A stretch of DNA of 64,000 bases from Metabacillus rhizolycopersici (lineage in GTDB: Bacteria > Bacillota > Bacilli > Bacillales > Bacillaceae), in the NCBI RefSeq assembly GCF_020075705.1, contig NZ_JAIQUM010000016.1:21294-85293 (forward strand), written 5' to 3'. Shown here piece after piece: positions 9,808 to 17,401 of this stretch. A program made the position numbers and the translations under genes. The notes under the pieces were generated by a model. It made no database searches. It was not told the DNA's origin and was given only the letters and a program-made list of their open reading frames with translations. Positions within the stretch are counted from its first letter, which is position 1; every line of letters begins with the position of its first letter.

Positions 9808-9836
9808 GGACTGATGGTAAATCATTAGTCCTTTTT
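9808..9836 (+). terminator. Terminator of korA-korB
   Basis: Stem GGACTGATG / CATTAGTCC, loop GTAAAT, then TTTTT. Confidence 0.9.
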
Positions 9837-9969
9837 GTCGTTTTAAAGAAAATATTATTTTCAAGAAGAATCATAGGTTGGCAGATAATAAAAGTATGAC
9901 AAAAGAGATTGTGATTATTGCCTTAAAATAATTAATAGGAAGGCAACCTCCAAAAGAAGGGGTAGTTTT

Positions 9970-10215
9970 CCTTCAGATAGAGGAAGTCAGTATGTAGCAA
10001 ATGATTATCGGGAGATCCTAAGAAATTAAGAATCACCACAAGCATGGGTAGAAAAGGTAACTATTATGACACCGTATGTATTAAATACTTTCATAGTTTA
10101 ATCAAGAAGAATAAATCTTTTGCGAAAAATATCAAACTTGTGGGCAAGCGAAAAACAGCATTTTTGAATACATTGTAATGCTCTTTAATTACAATAGAAT
10201 TCATTCATCAAACAA
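9970..10215 (+). pseudogene. IS3-family OrfB (DDE transposase) relic
   Basis: Decayed C-terminal half of an IS3-type transposase. One frame reads SDRGSQYVANDYREIL, a stop at 10027, then SMGRKGNYYDTVCIKYFHS. These are the conserved HSDRGSQY and SMSRKGNxYDNxxxESFF blocks of IS3-family OrfB. A few further residues (NYNRIHSS) follow in another frame. The element's ends are not recognisable. An open tail from about 10240 to 10370 encodes PYTAYLTVESWEINEMF, which I cannot identify. Confidence 0.75.
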
Positions 10216-10469
10216 TTAAATGGTATCAAGTAAAGGGAGATGTGGCTGAAGCAATTCCATTTAATGTGGAAAAATTTAACTATCCTCATTGTTATAATAT
10301 AGGTAAAGGCATGGATCCGTATACCGCCTATTTAACCGTCGAATCTTGGGAAATTAATGAAATGTTTTAAAAAGTAAACATTGAAATTGAATTTTTTATT
10401 CAATCGATTTGTTCTAATCTGAAAAAAGGGTTTATTGAGCATAAATTGAGTTCATTCTGATAGTTTTGT

Positions 10470-10675
10470 TATAAAGTATCAATTCTCTGTTCAATTTCAG
10501 AAATAAGTGATTTCAAGTATTCAATGTGCTGCCAAGATTGGTGAATGAAAAAGCGTTGATGTAAATTTAGCGTACCAAAACTCCTTTATCATTTGCTTTT
10601 TGGCAGCCATTCTTCCATAGATTCTTGTTTCTACATCGGTATCATCTACATATTCCCATCTATACCTTTAATCCC
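10470..10675 (-). pseudogene. Decayed coding remnant on the minus strand, unidentified
   Basis: The reverse strand reads VETRIYGRMAAKKQMIKEFW and continues for about 40 residues. After a stop and a frame change it reads SWQHIEYLKSLISEIEQR. The composition is protein-like, but the family is not recognised. Together with the transposase relic it fills the 1-kb gap after korB. Confidence 0.4.
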
Positions 10676-10784
10676 GATTATATTTTGTTCGTTTTATTTG
10701 ATAAAATAATGGGAAAAATAAGGAAAGGAATCATACTTCTCCTGGATTTGATGATTATTAACAATAAATGAAGGAATGAGTATA

Positions 10785-12266
10785 GTGAGAGGACGAGTTA
10801 CTATAGAACAATCAGAAAAGAAACATATTATCATGCTATGCGTTGATACATTAATGAATATAACTTTACAGGAAGCACTTAGAAATGGAAAAGCTCCTGC
10901 ATTTCAGTTTTTTATTGATAATGGTTATCACATTCCAAACGTTGTAAGTCCATTTCCAACAATGTCCGTCAATGTCGATAGTACATTGTTAACAGGTGTT
11001 TATAGTGACCAACATAAAGTCCCGGGGTTAGTTTGGTTTAACAAAAAAGAAAATCGAATTATTGATTATGGTGGTCATGTTAGAGAGCTCATAAAATTAG
11101 GGTTAAAACAGGCAATGGAAGATATTTTTTACAATTTAAATCATAACCATTTAAGTAAAAAACATAAGACGATTCATGAAATCCTGATGGTTCAAGATAT
11201 TCAAACAGCATCCATTAATACTTTATTATATAGGGGAAATCAATCTGTACAAATAACATTTCCTTTTTTGATGTCATTGGTTACAGGAATGAGAAGGAAA
11301 ATATTCGCGTATGCGCCAAGTGTATTTTCATACGGGGCTATGACGAAATTGAATCCATCAAAAAGGAACTCCTTTTTTTGGCAGAGATATGGGTTTAATG
11401 ACAAATTTACAGCAAAAGAAGTGAAATATCTCATCGAACGGGATCTGCTTCCTGCATTCACAATTGCTTACTTTCCTAATTTAGATCAACGCATACATAA
11501 AAAAGGGAGGATGGATAGTAAAGGAATTGAAAAAGTAGATAAGCAACTTCAAACGATCCTCAACACGTATCGTTCATGGGAAGAAGCATTAACGAATAAT
11601 ATATGGATTATTCTAGGTGATAATGGCCAAGCATGGATTGATAATAATCGTAACCTTGCATTGATAGATCTTAGAAAACTGTTGCATTCGTATCAAATTC
11701 CGAAATTAAAAGATGGCGTTACCTCTTCAGCTCAAGTGATTCTTTGTGTGAATGAAAGAATGTCTTTTATTTATTCACTGGATTCTAAGACTGTACCTCT
11801 AGAAGAAATTGCAAAAATTTTGCAAAAAGATGAAAGAATTGATGTCATCGCTTGGAAAAAGGGAAATTCTGTTAATGTAATTTCCGGCATTCAAGATGGA
11901 CAATTAATTTTTCACCCTGAAGGAGATTTGAATGATGAATATGGACAATCTTGGTATATAGAAGGGGAACTAGAACTATTAGGCCTTTCAATAAATGAAA
12001 ATACAGTCAGTTATGGAGCTTATCCAGATGCATTGGCAAGACTTTATACGACGTTTTTTTCACATGAAGGGGATTATCTAGTTGTTAGTGCCAAACCGGG
12101 ATATGAGTTTATTGGCGAAGGGTCTCCTACGCATGTTGGTGGTGCTAGTCACGGAGGATTACATGAACAAGATTCACTTGTTTCAATGATTGTAACCGGA
12201 ACAGATACAAAACCGAAAAATTTACGTATTTTAGATTTAAAAGACTGGATTCTTTCTTTAATTTAA
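10785..12266 (+). CDS. Alkaline-phosphatase-superfamily phosphodiesterase-like protein
   Basis: Likely member of the type I phosphodiesterase/nucleotide pyrophosphatase branch of the alkaline phosphatase superfamily, 493 residues from the GTG at 10785. I preferred that start because AAGGA at 10771-10775 is 9 bases upstream; the ATG at 10776 directly abuts it. Near the start CVDTLM provides the first metal aspartate. FPTMSVNVDSTLLTG carries the nucleophile threonine region and is followed by GVYSDQHKVPG. The pattern of later metal ligands (LGDNGQ, and HVGGASHGG near the C-terminus) fits the family. It has no signal peptide and stands alone between decayed genes. Substrate unknown. Confidence 0.75.
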   Translation: MRGRVTIEQSEKKHIIMLCVDTLMNITLQEALRNGKAPAFQFFIDNGYHIPNVVSPFPTMSVNVDSTLLTGVYSDQHKVPGLVWFNKKENRIIDYGGHVRELIKLGLKQAMEDIFYNLNHNHLSKKHKTIHEILMVQDIQTASINTLLYRGNQSVQITFPFLMSLVTGMRRKIFAYAPSVFSYGAMTKLNPSKRNSFFWQRYGFNDKFTAKEVKYLIERDLLPAFTIAYFPNLDQRIHKKGRMDSKGIEKVDKQLQTILNTYRSWEEALTNNIWIILGDNGQAWIDNNRNLALIDLRKLLHSYQIPKLKDGVTSSAQVILCVNERMSFIYSLDSKTVPLEEIAKILQKDERIDVIAWKKGNSVNVISGIQDGQLIFHPEGDLNDEYGQSWYIEGELELLGLSINENTVSYGAYPDALARLYTTFFSHEGDYLVVSAKPGYEFIGEGSPTHVGGASHGGLHEQDSLVSMIVTGTDTKPKNLRILDLKDWILSLI

Positions 12267-12396
12267 GGGGGAAATCGGCCCAGTTTTTAACACATCACGT
12301 AAAACAAAGGTATTAAAAATTACCATCACAATTTCTGTAGAATTAATACACAATATGATTGTCTCCAAAAAAAATACGAAATAGGGGGTAATCAGA

Positions 12397-12696
12397 ATGA
12401 ACAATTTAAATACGCTTTTTTCATTTATAAGTGGAAGAAGAAATCAACGCTTCTTTAACATGTTTAGAAAGAGAAGAACGAATAACGGAAGCATGATACT
12501 TTGGTCATTACTTGGTTTAACGACACTTGGAGTGATCGGAAGCCGTAATCTAAGATGGGTACAACAAATCTAAGACGGGTACAACAGCATTCGAAATAAT
12601 ACGAGTAGACCATTACAAAATCAAGTGAATTTTGCTAGTGAATTTACTGAAGAACTAACGCCTAAAATGTTTAATAAAAACAATAATAGTCAATAA
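12397..12696 (+). pseudogene. Small unknown gene interrupted by a stop within a 20-bp duplication
   Basis: An ATG at 12397 after AGGGGG opens a frame of 58 codons with a basic segment (FRKRRTNN) and a hydrophobic stretch (MILWSLLGLTTLGVIG). It hits TAA at 12571. The same frame then continues for 40 more codons (through SRPLQNQVNFASEF and NKNNNSQ) to a stop at 12694. The stop lies in a near-tandem 20-base duplication (CTAAGATGGGTACAACAAAT, then CTAAGACGGGTACAACAGCA). Either a 58-residue protein is made, or a gene of about 99 codons has been broken. No function is recognised. Confidence 0.5.
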
Positions 12697-12835
12697 GCAT
12701 TCTTTTTCAATGGGGGCTATCTAAAAAGAGGTTAGTCCCTATTCTCTTTATCCCTAAGCAAAAAGTATTACTATATAGTATCTCTATTCATTCTAATTGT
12801 TTTTTCTTTCATGATATTTGAATTCTACATTTTGT

Positions 12836-12927
12836 CTTTAGCTCAAGAAGCAATCAAACAAGCTGCTACTGAAATCGCACTTGCTCAAACAGCAGTTAGT
12901 CAAGTGCAAAGCGCATTTTTAACATAA
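12836..12927 (+). pseudogene. Truncated third copy of the small Gln/Ala-rich protein gene
   Basis: This fragment encodes the last 30 residues of the paralogues at 16387 and 16817, including AQEAIKQAATEIALAQTAVS. It lacks the start, and a Gln codon has become TAA near the end (ACA TAA instead of GCA CAA). No ribosome site or start codon precedes it. Confidence 0.85.
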
Positions 12928-13042
12928 AAATCAGAATGAACATACTTAATTTCCCCATCATAAATGTTGTAGGAAAATATAGCTACGAAAAGGTCGAAGA
13001 AATTGTTGATTACAAATGAATTGGCGTAAGTAAGATTATCCT
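12836..13042 (+). repeat. Duplicated segment shared with 16.5-17.07 kb
   Basis: The coding part and about 115 bases of downstream sequence (including AAAATATAGCTACGAAA and GATTACAAATGAATTGG) match the region after the first intact paralogue. The 25 bases just after the stop (AGAATGAACATACTTAATTT) match the second paralogue instead, so the copy looks mosaic. Confidence 0.7.
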
Positions 13043-13057
13043 TAAAGCAGAAAATAA

Positions 13058-13086
13058 AAAAACGCTACATTTAAGCAACGTTTTAC
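13058..13086 (-). terminator. Candidate terminator on the minus strand
   Basis: Read on the minus strand: AAAACGTTGC, a short loop, GTAGCGTTTT and a T-rich tail. It follows the small membrane ORF. Confidence 0.5.
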
Positions 13087-13184
13087 TCTGACGAAGGATT
13101 AGTTATTCCTATCAGTATAAAGAATATCACAAAACCAAAAATTAAGAATCCTTTAATTACATTTTCTACTATAACATCATACAT
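13083..13184 (-). CDS. Possible 33-residue membrane peptide
   Basis: A short frame encoding MYDVIVENVIKGFLIFGFV followed by more hydrophobic residues and ending NPSSE. It has one predicted membrane helix and is directly followed by a stem-loop on its own strand. The ribosome site is weak. It overlaps the end of a decayed glycosyltransferase frame, so it may simply be an out-of-frame continuation of that relic. Confidence 0.3.
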   Translation of the reverse strand: MYDVIVENVIKGFLIFGFVIFFILIGITNPSSE

Positions 13185-13185
13185 T

Positions 13186-13420
13186 GGTATCTCATCCCGT
13201 TTTTCTCAAACTCTTCTTGTAGTGCTTTGGCTACTTGATTATGTCCATTTCCAATAGAAGCAGAAAAAATTAATGTATTACAATTAATCAATATTTTTTC
13301 CTCACTTTCTAAATAATGAATAATTAATAAGCTATAATCAACGGATAATCGGCCATTTAATGTTTCATAAAGTATAGTATTAGGATATTGTTTGAGAAAA
13401 ATTCTATAAAAGAAGAATTC
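13186..13420 (-). pseudogene. Relic with an MGDG-synthase/UgtP-type N-terminal motif
   Basis: The minus strand reads TLIFSASIGNGHNQVAKALQ followed by EEFEKNG. This matches the N-terminal glycine/histidine-rich block of processive diacylglycerol glucosyltransferases (SAS-G-GH-QVAKAL). The frame breaks after about 35 residues. The upstream in-frame stretch (QYPNTILYETLNGRLSVDYS) ends at a stop near 13420. No intact gene remains. Confidence 0.5.
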
Positions 13421-13648
13421 TTTTTCAAGTTACGTTCATCTTCTATAGGGCACCTCCAGCATTTTCCTTTTATCTATACGACAGATGTTGGCATTTTTTG
13501 TACATTCGCATATAGCTCCACTGTATGTCTTAAGGACTAGGCATTTGTTCCATTTTTTTAGTGAAAATCACTAATGGGGGTAAGGTAAGGTTATGGTGCA
13601 AAAATCATTAGATGATACCAATAAATTACTGAGACATAGGAGTGGAGT

Positions 13649-14581
13649 ATGAAACAAGTCATTGAAGACATTCGAAACGACCAGCATTTGCTTTTTACAT
13701 ACGATTCACGTCCCATGACTGAAAATATGAAACGTTACAACGAGTTTTACAATCTCCCAACAGATAATGTAATGTACCGTTATGGATTTGAACAAGTTGC
13801 TCATGAATGGCTGTTTATCCAATCTTTTCGTCCCTTACAGGCAAAAGCAGATATTCTCCTTCTCCACGGTTATTATGATCATGCTGGAGTGTTAAGTGCT
13901 GTCATTCGCTTTTTGGTTCAACAAGGGTTTCATGTGTTGATATTTGATTTACCAGGACATGGATTGTCAACAGGAGAACGGGCAGTCGTTTCGGAGTTTT
14001 CTCTTTATGCAGAAAGTATTCGAGAAGTCGTGCACAGACACCTGTCCTCAAGCTCTCTTCCCGTCTATATCGTGGCTCACAGTACCGGAGCTGCTGCGGC
14101 AGTCGATTATATACTGAACAATCATAAAGCGTCTCAGATTCGAAAAGCAGTTCTCATCTGTCCACTTATTCGGTCTTATCGCTGGAATGCAATCACCATC
14201 GGGATAAAGCCATTAAAGGTGTTTACCCGGCAATTGAGAAGGGTTTTTCGAAACAATTCATCAGATTCAAAGTTTTTGCGTTTCGTGAAGCAGGATCCAT
14301 TGCAGTATGATAAAATCCCTCTCAGTTGGCTAGAAGCATTGATGAAATGGAATGAATCCATCAAGGAAGGAACCCCTAGTCCTGTCCCTGTTCTCATCCT
14401 CCAGGGAAAAAAGGACACAACGGTGGATTGGCGATATAATGTTGTTTTCTTACTGAAGAAGTTTTCAAATATAGATGTTGAACTTATAGAGAACGGAAAA
14501 CATCATTTATTAAATGAAGAAGAGCTTATAAGAGATAAGGTGTTTTCTTCTATCCATCGTTATTTAACAAGTTATGAGTAA
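13649..14581 (+). CDS. Alpha/beta hydrolase, monoacylglycerol-lipase-like
   Basis: A 310-residue serine hydrolase of the lysophospholipase/monoacylglycerol lipase type. The oxyanion-hole motif LLHGYYDHAG is at residues 71-80, followed by DLPGHGLSTG (100-109). The nucleophile elbow AHSTGAA places Ser145. The acid is probably the aspartate in GKKDTTVDW and the catalytic histidine is in GKHHLLNE. AGGAGTGGAG precedes the ATG. No signal peptide is present, so it acts in the cytoplasm. The substrate, probably a lipid or short ester, is not determined. Confidence 0.88.
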   Translation: MKQVIEDIRNDQHLLFTYDSRPMTENMKRYNEFYNLPTDNVMYRYGFEQVAHEWLFIQSFRPLQAKADILLLHGYYDHAGVLSAVIRFLVQQGFHVLIFDLPGHGLSTGERAVVSEFSLYAESIREVVHRHLSSSSLPVYIVAHSTGAAAAVDYILNNHKASQIRKAVLICPLIRSYRWNAITIGIKPLKVFTRQLRRVFRNNSSDSKFLRFVKQDPLQYDKIPLSWLEALMKWNESIKEGTPSPVPVLILQGKKDTTVDWRYNVVFLLKKFSNIDVELIENGKHHLLNEEELIRDKVFSSIHRYLTSYE

Positions 14582-14655
14582 ACGAGAACTCTCCTTTGGT
14601 TTTATGAAGCAAGGCGATACGCAGCATACTACTAAATTATGCGGAAAGGTTGAGA

Positions 14656-14690
14656 GGTTGGGCGCCTTTTAGGTACCCAACTTCTTTTTT
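14656..14690 (+). terminator. Terminator after the hydrolase gene
   Basis: Stem GTTGGG / CCCAAC with partial inner pairing, followed by TTCTTTTTT. Confidence 0.75.
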
Positions 14691-14787
14691 GTTAAAATTA
14701 GTCTAATGCTTTATAGTAAATTAGAGAGGTCTGACACTAATGCAGAGTCAGACTATTTTCATTTGATTCTGGTCATTCTTTCCTTTT

Positions 14788-15501
14788 TCAACAGCGAGAT
14801 AATGTCGTTTTTAACGGCAAATGATCAGAAGCTATTGGCATATTTGTTAAAACTTCTGCCTCAACAACCTGAAGGTTACGACTGACAAATATGTAATCCA
14901 ACCTCATTCTTGGATGAAGCGATGGATAAGTGTAGCCCGGTCCCATTTCCGCAAAATGCCAAGCGTCTTGTAACTCATTTGTTATTTTTCTAAATCCTCT
15001 TGATCTCGGTTTCATATTCCAATCTCCCATTATCATAATAGGATGGTGATACATATGAAGATGATTTGCGATAAAATCTGTTTGTTTCCGATGAAGAAAG
15101 GGATTAAGACTTAAATGAGTAACCATTATTTGATATAACTGATTGTTTATTTCAATTGTTGCATCGAGCAATGACCTTCCTTCAATTAATCCGGAAATAT
15201 AATTAAATGAATGGCTCTTTTTTGTTACAATCGGATACCGAGATAAAAGGGCATTTCCATATTGCCGTATCGTTGTTGAATTTTTAGATTTTATAGAGAG
15301 AGATGGACTGAAAGCGTGCTCTATATTCAATTGTTTTGCAAGCCAACCAATTTGATTTTCATAGAGACTTCGCTTAGAAAAATGTTTATCAACTTCGTTA
15401 AGACCAATTATATCAGCATCACTTTTTTCAATTACTTCAGCGATTCTATAGAGATCAACTTGTTTATCAATCCCCTTGCCATGATGAATGTTAAACGTCA
15501 T
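14788..15501 (-). CDS. Endonuclease/exonuclease/phosphatase family protein
   Basis: A magnesium-dependent EEP-fold hydrolase of 237 residues. It begins MTFNIHHGKG. The metal glutamate is in GLNEVD (about residue 36), MVTHLSLN is near 126, the GDWNMKPRS motif near 158, and the terminal SDHLPL gives the catalytic histidine. Some relatives cleave nucleic acids, others phosphoinositides or sphingolipids, so the substrate is open. No ribosome site stands in front of the ATG at 15501. AGGAG is about 24 bases upstream, and the frame stays open through DWNLEIRI, so the true start may be a non-standard codon or the 5' end may be damaged. Confidence 0.85.
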   Translation of the reverse strand: MTFNIHHGKGIDKQVDLYRIAEVIEKSDADIIGLNEVDKHFSKRSLYENQIGWLAKQLNIEHAFSPSLSIKSKNSTTIRQYGNALLSRYPIVTKKSHSFNYISGLIEGRSLLDATIEINNQLYQIMVTHLSLNPFLHRKQTDFIANHLHMYHHPIMIMGDWNMKPRSRGFRKITNELQDAWHFAEMGPGYTYPSLHPRMRLDYIFVSRNLQVVEAEVLTNMPIASDHLPLKTTLSRC

Positions 15502-15599
15502 TATTCTGATTTCTAAATTCCAATCTCCTCTATTATGCTAAGTTTATTTACGAAATCATTGTTGCTATGTACATTGAGAAAAATAAATTTATGCCCTTT

Positions 15600-16115
15600 T
15601 TATAGACGAACAAAAGAACGAAATAAACGTGAAGTTTTGTCAATCACGAGACTCGTCAAGGTGCCAATAAAAGAACTTCCAATAATATCAGAAGGATAAT
15701 GATGCCCTACCCATATACGTGACAACCCCGTCAACACAGACAATCCTAACATGATTGACCCAAGAAAACGTTCGCGAAGAAAAATAGAAGTAGATACAGC
15801 AAACACAAGTAAAGTGTGTTTACTAGGAAAAGAAGAATCCGTCTTCGAAGGAATAAGTATGCCGATACGCCGTTTCATAAACGGACGAGGCTTAAAATAA
15901 AACAATTTAATTAAATTGTTAATTAATAAAGTAAATACTGTTGAATTGATTGCATTTAAAACCACTTTTTTACCAGAATCGTTTCGGAACCACATTAATC
16001 CTAAAACAAAAATAAAAACATAGCGAACTTTGTTTGAAATCAATATCATCAACATATCCATAAGAGAAAAATGACCCGCAAGCCGATTGATAGCCCTAAA
16101 AATTTTAAAATTCAT
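15600..16115 (-). CDS. PAP2-family phosphatase, BcrC-like (undecaprenyl pyrophosphate phosphatase)
   Basis: An integral membrane phosphatase that probably dephosphorylates undecaprenyl pyrophosphate for reuse in wall synthesis. The start at 16115 follows AAGGAG by about 10 bases and gives MNFKIFRAIN, matching the start of B. subtilis BcrC. The ATG at 16133 contains that ribosome site downstream of it. All three PAP2 motifs are visible: K70-x6-RP, PSKHT (about 101), and SRIWVGHHYPSD (about 138). There are about five membrane segments. BcrC relatives confer bacitracin tolerance. A paralogue elsewhere in the genome cannot be excluded. Confidence 0.85.
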   Translation of the reverse strand: MNFKIFRAINRLAGHFSLMDMLMILISNKVRYVFIFVLGLMWFRNDSGKKVVLNAINSTVFTLLINNLIKLFYFKPRPFMKRRIGILIPSKTDSSFPSKHTLLVFAVSTSIFLRERFLGSIMLGLSVLTGLSRIWVGHHYPSDIIGSSFIGTLTSLVIDKTSRLFRSFVRL

Positions 16116-16386
16116 GAAAGTTGTCTCCTTCATTTTTTGATATCTTTAATGTTCCCTCCTGAACAAAAAAGCATGTAGTTTCTATAGAAGTCATTTTGCC
16201 AATTTCTATAAGCCTTTTTTGAATGAAATTTGTCAGTGTCTTGAATCTTTGATTGTTTATATGTAAAAAAGATCATCAATATCATTTGGATATAATCAAA
16301 ATATTTGGAAGTTTTTTTCAATTATAAAAGTATAAGGCTAGGTCAATATATAGAGGTAATTTAAAAATTAAAAAGGAGAGATACTC

Positions 16387-16599
16387 ATGACACAACAACA
16401 AATTGACGTAAATCAATTAAATCAAGCGAAAGCAAATGTAACTCTTACACAAAATTTACTAAATCAAGCAATTGAGAAATCAACTTCAGACACAGCTTTA
16501 GCTCAAGAAGCAATCAAACAAGCTGCTACAGAAATCGCACTTGCTCAAACAGCAGTTAGTCAAGTGCAAAGCGCGTTTTTAGCACAAAAATCTGAATAA
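16387..16599 (+). CDS. Small Gln/Ala-rich helical protein, copy 1 (70 aa)
   Basis: Function unknown. The sequence begins MTQQQIDVNQLNQAKANVTL and is rich in Gln and Ala with no cysteine, proline or transmembrane segment. It should form two amphipathic helices. AAGGAGAG precedes the ATG by 7 bases. It has its own stem-loop terminator at 16738. A near-identical paralogue lies 218 bases downstream and a truncated third copy is at 12.8 kb. The strong ribosome site, separate terminators and retention of two copies point to real expression. Confidence 0.85.
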   Translation: MTQQQIDVNQLNQAKANVTLTQNLLNQAIEKSTSDTALAQEAIKQAATEIALAQTAVSQVQSAFLAQKSE

Positions 16600-16737
16600 A
16601 GAAACTATATTTCCCTTCAAATATGTTGTAGGGAAATATAGCTACGAAAGGTCGAAGAGATTATTGATTACAAATGAATTGGTGTAAGTAAGATTATCAT
16701 CTAATGATCCTAATAAAATCAGATTCTAATAAAAAGT

Positions 16738-16763
16738 AGGAGAGGCATTTGCCCCTCCTTTTG
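16738..16763 (+). terminator. Terminator after small paralogue 1
   Basis: Stem AGGAGAGGC / GCCCCTCCT, loop ATTT, then TTTT. Confidence 0.85.
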
Positions 16764-16816
16764 TGCTTTATTTTAACCCTATCCAATCTTAACCGTAGGT
16801 AAAAGGGGAGATACGA

Positions 16817-17032
16817 GTGACTCAATATCAACAACAAATTGACGCAAACCAATTAAATCAAGCGAAAGCGAATGTGACTCTATCGCAAAATTTACTACTT
16901 CAAGCAATTGAAAAATCATTTTCAGACCCAATTTTAGCTCAAGAAGCAATCAAACAAGCTGCTGTTGAAATTGCAGAAGCTCAATCAGCCGTTAGTCAAG
17001 TGCGAAGTGTAATTTATAACGAAAACATCTGA
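16817..17032 (+). CDS. Small Gln/Ala-rich helical protein, copy 2 (71 aa)
   Basis: Paralogue of the gene at 16387. It starts with GTG 6 bases after AAAAGGGGAG and reads MTQYQQQIDANQLNQAKANV. The first 60 residues are nearly the same as in copy 1, while the last ten diverge (RSVIYNENI). A terminator follows at 17051. Function unknown; the tandem arrangement suggests recent duplication. Confidence 0.85.
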   Translation: MTQYQQQIDANQLNQAKANVTLSQNLLLQAIEKSFSDPILAQEAIKQAAVEIAEAQSAVSQVRSVIYNENI

Positions 17033-17050
17033 ATGAACATATTTAATTTC

Positions 17051-17088
17051 CCCTGTGACTTCAAGTGTTGCAGGGATTTTTTCTTTTT
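17051..17088 (+). terminator. Terminator after small paralogue 2
   Basis: CCCTG ... CAGGG stem with an inner ACTT-CA-AGT hairpin, followed by ATTTTTTCTTTTT. Confidence 0.8.
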
Positions 17089-17304
17089 AACAAGAAGTTA
17101 AAAGAAACTATTAGTTAAAAGTTTAAAACATGGAATATGAATTAGCTACTTTGTATAGTTATGTGAGCATCTTCAAAGAAAAGCCCATTTTACTTTTAAG
17201 TGAAAAAATCATAGATCCATGTTAAGATAAAGAGCTATTTTAGTTTTCAAAGAAATCCATGAATGATTCGGTCTATTGATAAAAAGTCCTTTTTGAAATA
17301 TAAA

Positions 17305-17351
17305 TTTATTTTACTTTATTTTTCTTCCTAACAAAAATAAAGTAAAATAAA
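17305..17351. repeat. Perfect 19-bp inverted repeat upstream of topB
   Basis: Left arm TTTATTTTACTTTATTTTT (17305-17323), a 9-base spacer and the exact complement (17333-17351). It contains only A/T plus one G/C per arm and ends 50 bases before the topB start. It may be an operator or a weak bidirectional terminator. Confidence 0.8.
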
Positions 17352-17401
17352 GAAGTTTACAAGAAATATAATATCTATCAAAATGTAAGGTGATTAAAAC
17401 A

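Noticed and set aside
16130..16321. 63-codon minus-strand frame (MKKTSKYFDYIQ...) upstream of the PAP2 gene
   Set aside because: No ribosome site, no recognisable domain, and it ends overlapping the leader of the PAP2 gene.
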